Shown here piece by piece: positions 32,585-43,900 of a stretch of 64,000 nucleotides of DNA. The number at the start of each line of letters is the position of its first letter. Position 1 is the first letter of the stretch. The position numbers were made by a program, and so were the translations under genes. The notes beneath the pieces were generated by a model. The model searched no databases and was not told the DNA's origin. It worked only from the letters and a program-made list of their open reading frames with translations. Source of the DNA: Bradyrhizobium sediminis (lineage in GTDB: Bacteria; Pseudomonadota; Alphaproteobacteria; Rhizobiales; Xanthobacteraceae); contig NZ_CP076135.1 of NCBI RefSeq assembly GCF_018736105.1, positions 5,020,001 to 5,084,000 on the forward strand, read 5' to 3'.

Positions 32585-34813
32585 CTACTTGGTCAGCAGC
32601 GCGAAGGCACCGTTCCAGTCTTGCGGCGGCGGGCTTTCCTGATAGCCGCGGATTCGCGTCTCGTATAATTTGTACAGATATTCCAGCGCGTGCCCGTCGT
32701 CGCCCTTGCGGCCGCGCTCGATCGCCGCCAGTGCGCCGTCCCAGTCGCGGCTGCGATAGCAGGTCAGCATCTCGATGGTCAGGTTGCGCAGCCGCTGGAA
32801 ATGTTCGGACTGCGCGGTGTCCTGGCGGCCGGCGATGGCGTAGATCACCTCGGGCTCCTTCTTGCCCTTGACCATGATGAAATCGAGTTCGAGGATCGCA
32901 AACCTGTCCTTGACCGCCATCGCGGTCCTGGAGCCGATGATGATGGGGAATCCGTATTCCTTGGATTGTCCTTCCAGCCGCGACGCCAGGTTGACGCTGT
33001 CGCCCAGCACCGAATAGTCGAAGCGCAAATTGGATCCCATGTTGCCGACGACGCAGACGCCGGTGTTCAGACCGACGCCGACATTGATCGGAATATAGGT
33101 GTGACCGCCGTCCTTCGCCTCGATCTCGCGGTCCTGGTTGAGGGCGTCGATCCGCTCCAGCATGTCGAGCGCGGCTTCGCAGGCGTTGATCTCGTGTTCC
33201 TTGTCGTCGAGCGGCGCATTCCAGAACGCCATGATGGCGTCGCCCATGTATTTGTCGATGGTGCCCTTGCGATCGAGGATGGCGTTGGTGAGCGGCGTCA
33301 GGAACCGGTTCATCAGCGCCGTCAAACCTTGCGGATCGTGCTTGTAGGACTCCGAGATGGTGGTGAAGCCGCGGACGTCGGAGAACATGATGGTCATCTC
33401 GCGCTCCTCGCCGCCGAGCTGGAGCTTTTCCGGCGACTGCGCCAGCTGCTCGATCAGCGCCGGCGACAGATACTGGCCGAATGCCGAGCGAATCTGCCGG
33501 CGCTGCTTCTGCTCCCTGACGAAGCTGGAAAAGATCAGGGTGAGATAGATCGACGTGGTCGACGCCAGCGGGTAGGTGAAATCGATCAGCAGGCGGTGCT
33601 GGGTGTAGAAGTACCAGGAGGTTCCCATCAGCACCGTCGCAAACAGGGCGCCGACCGCAACGAGGGTAATCGGTCCGAACATCGGGGCAAACGCGATCAC
33701 CAGCAGCCCGAGGAGGAGAGCGGAGAGAAATTCGGCGACGATGGCGTAATTGGGCCGCGACAGTTCCGTTCGGGTCAGCACGCTCTCGAGCACCTGGGCG
33801 TGAATTTCGACGCCGGGCATCACGGGATCGACCGGCGTGGTCTTGACGTCGAGCAGCCCGACCGCCGAGGTTCCGATCAGCACAAGCTTTTGCGCAATCC
33901 TATCCGGCGCGACGCGGCCTTCGAGCACGTCGACCGCCGAAACATAGATCGACGGATCGCGGCGCGCGAAATGAACCCAGATCTGGCCGTTGTTATCGGT
34001 CGGAATTTCGAAACCCCTGACGCCGACGCTCTGCAGGCCGGCCTTTTCGGCCTTGGTTAGAATGGTGCCGCTGCCGCTGGCGACCCGCAGCATCTCGAAG
34101 CTCAGCGACGGCATGGTGGCGCCCTGCGCCAGCATGATCATCGGCACCCGCCGCACGATGCCGTCGCGCTCGTTCTTGATCGAGAACAGCCCGCGCCCCG
34201 CGGCCGCCTCCTCCAGAACATGAACGTTGCGCACCAGCCCGGGAAAATCGAGCAGGAACGGTTGCGGCTCCTCGCCGCGCATGGCGAGCCCCGTTACCGG
34301 CAGCGACTTGTCGAATTCGGTGAGGACGTAGGGAAGCCCGGATTCGCCCAGCACCACGCGGGACCGCTTGATGGCATCGGCCAGGATTTGATCGTTGCTC
34401 GGCAGCGCACGCAGCTTGGCCCGGGTTTCCTCATCGAGGTTGCGGATGGTATCGGCGGCCTCGCCCGGATTGAGCCGGTCGCGCTCCGCGAACACGATAT
34501 CGAAGGCGATCACGACGGCGCCGAGACTGGTCAACTTGTCGACCAGATCCGCGATCCGCGTCCGCGGCCAGGGCCACTGGCCGAATTTCGCCAGGCTCTT
34601 TTCGTCGATGTCGATGATGGTGACCGGCCGTGCGGTCTTCACCCGGGGGTCGAGGACCTGGAATTTATCGAAGGTCCTGACCCGCAGTTCCTCGACCACG
34701 GCGGGATCGGCGACGCGCAGCGCCGCCAGCCCGATCAGGATCGCGAGGCACAGCAGCCTCGCAATCCCGAACTTTCGCATGAACCAGCGTCGTAATATCC
34801 TCAGTCGCTTCAT
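32585..34813 (-). CDS. CHASE2-domain class III adenylate/guanylate cyclase
   Basis: The 742-residue protein has an N-terminal membrane anchor (residues 16-35), a CHASE2 sensor domain outside the membrane (about 40-350), three closely spaced membrane helices (about 360-440), and a cyclase catalytic domain (about 465-660). The cyclase has the metal aspartates in MFSDVRGF and KYMGDAIMAF and the nucleotide-binding DYSVLGDSVNLASR; the aspartate there favours ATP. A short TPR-like C-terminus follows. It makes cAMP, probably in response to an extracytoplasmic signal. It lies 94 bases downstream of the giant RTX gene and probably in its operon. Confidence 0.93.
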   Translation of the reverse strand: MKRLRILRRWFMRKFGIARLLCLAILIGLAALRVADPAVVEELRVRTFDKFQVLDPRVKTARPVTIIDIDEKSLAKFGQWPWPRTRIADLVDKLTSLGAVVIAFDIVFAERDRLNPGEAADTIRNLDEETRAKLRALPSNDQILADAIKRSRVVLGESGLPYVLTEFDKSLPVTGLAMRGEEPQPFLLDFPGLVRNVHVLEEAAAGRGLFSIKNERDGIVRRVPMIMLAQGATMPSLSFEMLRVASGSGTILTKAEKAGLQSVGVRGFEIPTDNNGQIWVHFARRDPSIYVSAVDVLEGRVAPDRIAQKLVLIGTSAVGLLDVKTTPVDPVMPGVEIHAQVLESVLTRTELSRPNYAIVAEFLSALLLGLLVIAFAPMFGPITLVAVGALFATVLMGTSWYFYTQHRLLIDFTYPLASTTSIYLTLIFSSFVREQKQRRQIRSAFGQYLSPALIEQLAQSPEKLQLGGEEREMTIMFSDVRGFTTISESYKHDPQGLTALMNRFLTPLTNAILDRKGTIDKYMGDAIMAFWNAPLDDKEHEINACEAALDMLERIDALNQDREIEAKDGGHTYIPINVGVGLNTGVCVVGNMGSNLRFDYSVLGDSVNLASRLEGQSKEYGFPIIIGSRTAMAVKDRFAILELDFIMVKGKKEPEVIYAIAGRQDTAQSEHFQRLRNLTIEMLTCYRSRDWDGALAAIERGRKGDDGHALEYLYKLYETRIRGYQESPPPQDWNGAFALLTK

Positions 34814-34907
34814 GCTGCTTGGGTATCACGCTCGGGCTGGCCGATCACGCCAAGATGTGCGCGGGCAGTGAAAAATATCGCATGACGCCAGGAATCCGCT
34901 TCCGCCG

Positions 34908-37900
34908 CTAGGCGCCGCCGCCGGCGGGGAGGATGAAGTCGTTGGCATGCAGGCCGCCAAAGGACGCGTTCTGCAACCGGATCGTATTCTGGCCATTCAG
35001 ATGGAGGTCAATGAGTACGTCGTTGCCATCGATGATGACGTGGCCTGCAGCAACCCAGGCGCTGAAATCATTCGAACCGCTGGAATCGAAGGCGGCGTAG
35101 TCGAGCTGGATATGGTCCTGCCCCGACATGAAATCGCCAATGGTATCGTTGCCGATGCCGCCCAGCGCGGTGTCGTTGAAGACGAAAGTATCGTTGCCGC
35201 CGTTGCCGAAGAAAGTGTTGTCGTGCGTGTCGCCGGTCAGGGTGTCGTTGAACTGCGAGCCCGTCAGATTGGCGATGTTGGTCAGCGTGTCGATGCCTGC
35301 CCCGCCGGTATTTTGAGGATTCGGGGTCGATAGATCGACCGTCACGCCGCTGCTCGCATGCGCGTAGCTCGCGGTATCTCCTGTTTCGCCACCATGACCG
35401 ATCAGGTGGTCGTCACCCAGACCACCCTCGAGCACGCTGCCGCCGTTGCCGGTCAGGGTGTCGTTGAAATCCGAGCCGCGCAGGCCTTCGATGTTGATAA
35501 GCGTGTCGGTGCCGGCGGCGCCTGTGTTCTGGGCGCCCACGAAGGCAAGGCTCACGGACACCGCCGCAGTCGCATGCTCATAACTGGCGGTGTCGACGCC
35601 GTAGCCGCTGGCGCCGCCATCGAGCGTGTCGTTGCCCAGCCCGCCCTCGATCACGTTGTTCTGGCCGTCGCCGGTCAGAACGTCGTTGAAATCGCTGCCG
35701 CGCAGATTTTCAATCGAGATGAAGATATCGCCCGCAGCGGCGGCGCCGCTGGTGGTGCCATCGAACAGATTGACGCTGACGGGCGCCGTCGCATGGGAAT
35801 AGTCCACCGTGTCGCTGCCGGGATCGAACGGACCGAACGGACCGGGCATGCCATTGAAGACATCGGCCTGATTGCCGCCGAAGAAGACGTCCGCGCCATC
35901 ATGCGGCTGGCTATGGTTGTCGGCGAAGCCGCCGGTGCCGACGGCACTGTAACTCACGGAGTTGAAGATCGCATTCAGATCGGCGATTCCCGCCTCACGC
36001 GTCACCGGGCTATTGTACTCGCCGATTGCCGCGAACAGATCGATCGCCTGGATATTCCAGCCGTTGGTATTGACCAGAACATGATCCTGGGTGGTCTGGG
36101 CCGGGTCGGTCGTATTGAGGATGTTGATCGCGGTGACCGTGCCTCCGCCCGACGAGGCTAACCCGGTGCCGATCAGTTCGAAGGTGATTCCCCTCGCCGT
36201 ATTGACTGCGAAAATGTGCGTATCGTCGTTCGCAAGCTGTGCCGCGTTGCTGGCGGCCAGGTCGTCATACAGCGTGGAGAAGTCGTAGCCGTCCGGCGTC
36301 TGCACCGTGACGGCGACCTGGCCGGTGAAGATGAAATCGCTGGCCTGCGAGCCAACCATCCCTTGGACAATGATCGAGTTTCCGGAACCAAAGCCGGTAA
36401 TTCTGGTGTCGCTGCCCGCGCCTGCCGTGAACTCTCCGTTGCTCGGATTGAAAGCACCCGTCGTGAGCGTGGCCAACCCGCTTCCGGTTCCGATCCCGCT
36501 GATTCCCGCCAGCCGCAAATCGATCCGGTCGCCTTGGGCGCGATTGAAGTCGGTGATGCGGTCGTGGCCACCATTCGCCTCGTAGACGAAAATATCCGCG
36601 CCGGTTCCGCCGATCAGCACATCGTCGCCAGCCCGGCCATCGAGCACGTCATTGCCGGCCCGGCCTTCGAGGGTGTTGTTCGCGCTGTTGCCGGTGATGA
36701 TGTCGTTGAATTCCGAGCCGCGCACCCGGGTGACGCCGCTGACGATATCGTCGACGCCGCTGGATGCGCCGACCGCGCTGCCGTGATTGGTGGAGGCATT
36801 CGGGTCGGTATTGTCTCCGAGCGTCACCACTACGCCGCCGGTCGCGTTGTAGAATGCGATGCGGGTGTTGCCATTGCCGATGACGGTGTCGTCGCCGCCG
36901 GCGCCTTCGAATTCGTTGAAATCCGTAGCGGTCGCGTTGGTGGCCGAAACCTGCGTGTTGCCCGCGTTGGCGCTGCTGGTCGAGAACCCGACGGCATTAT
37001 AGACATCGGCGAAATCCGTGCCTGTGATCCCCTCGACGGAGTCCAGGAGATCGGAGCCGACGTCGGACCCGCCGGTCACCGTGCCCGCCGCCAGGTCGAC
37101 GGTGATGCCGGTTCCGACGAAGGCGCCGCGATAGATGGCGCGGTCGAATCCGACACCGCCGTGGGTGACATCGTGGCCGCCGAGCCCCTCGAAATTCTCG
37201 TTGGTGCCAAAGGGATTGTCGCTGCCGAAGAAGGTGTCGTCGAAGAAGGAGCCGCGCACGCGCGACACGCCGGTGAAGGTGTCGGTCCCGACCGAGCTGT
37301 CGCCGCTGGCATGTCCGGAAGCGCCCTGCCCGCTTATCCAGCCATCGAACGTGACGGTGACGCCGGAAGTCGCATGATAATAGGAGATGCGGGTGTCGCC
37401 GTTGCCGATGATGGTGTCGTTGCCGCCACGGCCCTCGAACTCGTTGAAGGTGCCACCCACGTTGAATGCGACGGTGCTGCCGGCATTGGTGCTGGAAGCG
37501 CTGAAACCGGTGGCATTGAAGGTGTCGGCGAAGTTGCTGCCGGTGACGAATTCGATCGACTGCAGCGTATCGGCGCCGACCGAGCCGTCTCCGGTCACGG
37601 TGCCGGCGGCGAGTTGCACATTGATTGGCCCTGTCGCGCCGCCATAATTGGCGCGGTCATAGCCGAATTCGCCTCCGAGCGTATCGTTGCCGCTCCGGCC
37701 GGTGAAGATGTCGTTGACGTCGCCGGCGAAGAAGGCATCGCCGCCGCCATTGCCGACGAAACTGAAGGTCCACTGACTGACCAGCGCCTCGATCGGGCCC
37801 TGGTCGCCATGCGACTGCGCAACCACGGCATTGTACCAGTCGGCAGCGGGCACATGCAGACTGAAGGTCGCAAGCGGCGTATGGCTTGGGTCATGCGTCA

Positions 37901-40900
37901 CCTCCTGAATGAAGGTGATGGTGCCCGCTGTGAACCGATGGAGTTCCGGGTTGTAAACGAAGCCGCTGCCCGTGACGAGGAAGTCGCGATTCGCCTGACC
38001 GTTGACAATCGTGAATGAATGAGCGGGGTCGGCGCTATCAGGCACCACGTCGCCGCGCCCCATGGCGCCGATCGGATCGTCCTGATCGAAATCATATCCG
38101 TCCGCGGTCAGCACCGTGAACTGCGCATCGACGATACTGGCGCCGACAAAGACCGTTCGGTCCGGACTGGCACCATCGGACAGAGTGAGCGTGACGGCGC
38201 CGGCCCCCGCATAATCCGGGTCATCCGTGACGAAGAGAATCCAGTTGGCCTGAATGTCGCCGAGCGTGAAATGGTCTCCGGGCGCGATGGTGTCGCCCGA
38301 TTCTGCGTTGAACAGATGGCCGTGACTGGATTCGACAACCGTGAAGGTCAGGCTCGCCGGATCGCCATCCAGATCGTCGGCCTTGACGTCAGCCGTGGTG
38401 AGCGCGACAGAGCTGCCTCGCACGACGGCGATGGCCATGTCGCCATCGACGGTCGGCGCCTGGTTGGCGACGACGATGAAATCGGCGGCGTGCAGGTCAG
38501 CGGCCGCAACGTTCTTCAAGAGGAGAGTGTCGTCTGGCGACAGATGGATCAGCGTGTCATTGCCCTGAGTTTCGAAGACGCCGGGGGTGGCCCTCCATGC
38601 ATCGAGGTCGGCCTCGGTGAACACGCCGTTGACACTGAGCGGAACGCCGCTGAAATGATCCAATTGGATCCGGTCGGCGCCCGGCGTGAAATCATATATC
38701 GTGTCGTGACCTGCACCGGGTGAGAAAACAAACGTGTCTGCGCCGCCAAGACCGATCAGCAGGTCATCGCCGCCGAGGCCATCGACCGTGTCGTTCCCCG
38801 CGGCGCCGTAAAGCGCATTGCTGCCGTCGGTCGCGACGTTCGCGGTGGTGAAATAGGTGATCTGAACGTGGCTTCCGGCAACCACCGTGCCGATATCATT
38901 GGTCAGTGAAATCGCCAGGTCGTCGAGCGCGCCGTTGGGATCGACCGGGGTATCGAAGGCGCCTGGAACGTAGGGATCGGTGTTGGTAAAGCCGAAAACC
39001 GATCCCCGCCACTGACCGCCGAGGCCAACAAGCGCAGCATGGACCCCCGAAGTCGGACCGATAGCCGAGACGATAGCGAACGACGCGGAGCCGTCCGGAT
39101 TTTGAGCAACGTCGTTGAACGTGAAAAAGGTGCCGAAAGGCTGTAGATCCTGATCGGGATCAAAGCTGCGCATGAACCTAACTCCCGTTAGGTCCAACGT
39201 GCCGCCGTTGTCGATATCGATCGTGGTCGTGAAGAAATTGGCGTCGGTTCCGAGCTCGATGGTTTGAGTCAGCGTGACATCGTTACCGGCATCAAGCCTG
39301 GTCACGACAGACGATCCACCGTCGAAGGAATGGAACACAGAACTGATGGGAGTGAAGTCATGGACCCCCAGCATTGGATCGCTGTTGAGCACGACATGAC
39401 TGGCGCCGATGTCGTACCCGAGCACGATGCGATCTTCCGGTGTGCCGGGCGTCGTCACATTGCCTGCACCCGGGAAGACGAATCCATTCGTTGCGCCATC
39501 CGGCGTCACCACGATGCTGACACCTGCGGTGGATGTCAGGGTCGAGGTCGCCAACTCGTTAAACACGAAGTCATCGGCGACGAGGCTCGCAAGTGAGACG
39601 TTGCTGAGCGTCAGCGAATTTCCGCCGCCGAAATCGATGAACGTATCCACGCCGCTCGGCGTCGCATGGGCCAGCACATCCGCGAGCGAGTGAATGCCCG
39701 GCACGCCGGTCAGATCGATCCGGTCACCGTCGCTGTGGTGGAAATCGGCGATGGTGTCGGCGCCGTAGCCGGCGGCATAGACGAAAGTGTCCGCGCCGCC
39801 GCCGCCGATCAGCCTGTCGGTTCCACCGCGGCCGTCGAGCGTATCGTTGCCGCCGAGACCGTTGAACTGCTCGATCGTTCCCGGAGCATTGTCGCTGCCG
39901 AGAAGAACGTCGCCAAAATTACTGCCGACGACGGAGTTCACGCCTCCGGTAATGGTGTCCTGTCCGATGTTGGCGAGATCGCCGGACGCGGTGCCGTGCG
40001 CAGTGCCCGCGGCGAGATCGACCGTTACGCCGGCGCCGGCATTGACGTAGAGAATCGTGGTGTTGCCGTTGCCGGTGATCTGATCGTCGCCATCCCATCC
40101 CTCGAACTGGTTATAGGTGCCGTTGTTGCCGACGTTGAACAGCAAGGGATCGAGATAGCCGGCGGCACCGAAGTTTGTGGCGTCGAAGGTGTCGTTGAAA
40201 TTGGTGCCTTGCACGCCTTCGATCGAACGCAGCGTGTCTGTGCCGGTAGAGGCATCGCCGGCGACGATGCCGTGGACCAAATCAACGCTGACACCGCCGG
40301 TGGTAAAGGTCAGAATGCCGTATTGGGCGGTATCGAAGCCACCGCGACCGTCAATGAAGTCGTCGCCGGCAAGGCCCAGAAAGCTTTCGTTGTTGGCGCT
40401 TCCCAACAGGGTATCGCCGAACATCGAACCCATGACGGCGTTGACGCCGCTGAAGGTGTCGGTTCCGGTGTTGGCCAAATCGCCGGACGCCGTGCCGTGA
40501 GCGGTGCCGAGTTCGATGTCGACGGTTACGGCCGCCGTCGACTGCGAATACTGAATCCGGGTGTTGCCGTTACCGTAGATGAGGTCGTTGCCGCCCTGGC
40601 CGTCGAAATTGTTGAAGGTACCGTAGCTCCCGACATTGCCGGTGGCCGGGTTCAGGAAGCCCGCGGAGCCGAAATGTCTCGCATCATAGGTGTCGGCGAA
40701 TTGGGTCCCGCGAACCGCTTCGACGCTGTCCAGCGTATCGGTGCCGATCGACGCGTCGCCGATCACGGTGCCCGCGGCGAGATTGACGGTGATGCCCAAA
40801 GTCGTGGCGGGGTCGTTGCTGTAAACGGCCAAATCGTAGCCGCCGCGGCCGTCGATGATATCGTTGCCGCCGCGACCTTCAAATGACTCGTAGCTGCCGT

Positions 40901-43900
40901 TGATATTGTCGCTGCCGCGCAGCGTGTCGCCGAAGCTGGACCCGATCACCCCGCTGACGTTGGTAAAATGATCTGATCCGACCGAGGCATTGCCGATCGC
41001 CGTGCCCGCGGCGAAATCGACGGTCACAGCCGCGGTAGCGCTGGCATAGGAAATGCGGGTCAGTGCCTGGCCCTGCACGTTGACATTGCCGATGATGAAG
41101 TCGTCGCCGGCCATGCCTTCGAAGGTGTTGAGGCCAATGGGCACGCCCGGCACCCCGGAAATCCCGGTGAAGCCGACCGCCGAATAATGATCGATAAAAT
41201 TGCTGCCCTGGATCGCCTCGATGTCGGTGAGCGTGTCGGTGCCGACGCCCTGGCCGGACACCGTCCAGGCAGCCATATCCACGGTGATGCCGCCGGTCGC
41301 ATCGGTGTAGACGGCGCGGTCGAGGCCGGTCAGGCCGATGATGGTATCATCTCCGCCGAAACCCTGGAGGATGTCGTTGCCGGCGGTGCCGGTCAGGGTA
41401 TTGCCGTCGTTGTCGCCGGCGATGGTGCCGGGATTGGCCACCACGGCGGCAACGGGCTGATCCGCATCATAAACGCTGACGCGGACCGGTATCGTCGTCG
41501 TGCCGACGCTGTTGCTCAGCGTGACCGTGAAATTCTGGATCGCGAGCTGGCCGGGCAGCAGCGAGGCAAAATCCGACCTCGGCTCGCTGAAGTGCCATAC
41601 GATGTTCCCATCGGCGTCGAACTCAGCGGTGAACCTGCCGGTCGGATCCGAAACGCCGAGCGTGACGCCGTTGTGGTCGCCGGTCAGCGTTATGATGCCG
41701 CTCGCCTCGAGTATCGGCGGCGAATTCGCGGTCTCCCGGATGATCGCGCTGTGGCCCGAGGTCGCATCGGCGAGGAAGATATCGCCGGTGCCGGGAGTGT
41801 CGCCCTGCGAAAGATTGGAGGCGCTGCTGCCGAACGCGACGAACAGCCCACCGACGCTAATCGCCGCGCCCAGGTTGGAAGCGGCGTCGGACTGCGTTCC
41901 GTCGGCGAGGCTCGAAACCAGCCGGTAGACGGGGTTGCCGGGATCGCTGACGTCCACGACATAGGTGTCCGCGACGGCATTGGTGTCGCCGGACGTCAGA
42001 TGCGCGTCGCTGGCAAAGATGATGAAATGACCGTCCGGGCTGATCACCGGATTGTAGCTGGCGCCGGAGGCATTGGCGGTGTGGAACACGACCTGCCCGG
42101 TGGAGAGATCGTAGAGATAGATTTCCGAGTGCCCGCCCGGCGCGTCGCTTTGATAGACGATATAGCGTCCGTCGGCGCTGAGCGAAGCCGCACTGTTGCC
42201 GGCATCCGTCGCGGTGCTTGCGATGTCCGTTACCGTCCCGGTCGACAGGTCATAGGTGAGGAGATGGCCGGATCCGCCGGGCGTCGACGCACCAGTACTC
42301 CAGAACGCGATCAAATGACCGTTGGCGCTGATCGCCGGCAGCCAGACCGATCCGGTTTCTCCGATTGCGGCCGGCGTGATCGTGGCGAGCACGTGGCCCT
42401 GCTGATCGTAGACTCCGATGCTGTTGCCGCCATGCTCGACGACGATGATGCTGCCATCCCCCGAGACCGCCGGCGCGCCGCCTTCGACGAGCTGGATCGT
42501 GTGCTGGTAGTGCGCCGAATCGGAGGGATCGTTGTTGTAGATGAAGACGTAGGACTGGGTGCCGTCCGAGCCCTGGAAAACGATGTAACGGCCGTCCGCG
42601 CTGATGGTCTGGCCACTGTAAGTGAAGCCATTGCCCGCCTGCGCGATCGTGATCGTGGTGTTGCTTTGCCGGTCGTAGAGGAAGATCGAGCCATCGGGAT
42701 CGTAGACGATGGACTGCCCGTCGGCGCTCATAACAGGACCGAAATGGTCGCCGCCGTCCCCGGAGATGCGGGACACCGTCGGCGGGGTCACCACGAAAGG
42801 CAGCGGCGTGGCGGGCACCACGACCTGGACCACGATCGGGTCCGCCGGAGCCGTCGATGATCCGGTCGGCCCGGAGCCGGAATTGATCACGACTTGAACG
42901 GGCGTTCCGGGGCCGGCTGGCAGCAGACTGCCGGTGTTGGCGCCGACCGGCGCATTGAATTGGGTAGAGGTCGAATCGGCCGGCTGGATCTGGCTGCCGG
43001 CAAACCTCGTCGGCTGCTGCGGATTGGCGTTATCGGTGTGTTCCGGCAGATTCGGGAATAGCTGCCTGCCGACGTCATAAGTCTGCAGCAGAGTCTGGAA
43101 GGTGTTGAACTCCAGCGCAACCTGCGCGACCGTCTTGTTGCTCTCCTGGGCGATCACCTCGAAGTTGGCCACCGGCGTCAGCGTCAAGGCAGAGCCGTTG
43201 CTGGTCACCGTGCCGATCAAGACCCCTTGGGTGTTGAACACCTGAACCGCATGAACCTGACCGTCGCGCTGGTCGACGACCGAGATCGACACCCTGCCAT
43301 CGACCGCGGAAATGTCGAGGATGACAGCGGTGCCGCGAATGCCCATGGTCGCGACCGGCGTGCCGACCTTCATGTCGCCGGTCTTGGCGACCTGACCGGC
43401 GACGAAGCTCGCCGCGCCCTGCACCAGCGTGAACAGCGCCGAGTTCGACGTGCTTCCCGCCTCGTAGGTCAGGTCACTCAGCATCAGCCGCGCACTGGCG
43501 GAGAGGTTGAAGGTCGTGCCGTCGATCAGCACCAGGCCGAGCGTGGAGCCGCTGCCGGTCTGCACCACGTCGCTCTGGTAGACGTTGTCGCCCTCGTTGA
43601 GCGTGACGGTGACGCCGTTGCGCACGACGCTGGCGCTGCCGGTCATCTTGACGACGTGGCCGACCACCTTGCCGGCGGCGGCGGCGCCGGAGGCCTGGGC
43701 GTATTGAACGTGTCCGGTCAAGGCTTCGATGACGCCGGGGTCGAGCGGCGCGCCCTCGGGCGAGACCAGCATCGGACGCTTGTCGCCGTGGAAGTAGTTC
43801 GGCACCACCACGCGGTGGAACTGATCCGAGACGATCAGATCGGTGCCGGATCGCGAATAGTCGCCGGAGAACAGCAGATGTGCATCGGGGATGGTGACGG

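Noticed and set aside
36216..38018. 600-codon plus-strand frame, and similar ones, inside the giant RTX gene
   Set aside because: The repeats of the giant gene create long antisense frames with regular alanine/valine/isoleucine patterns. No start signals or domains are visible.
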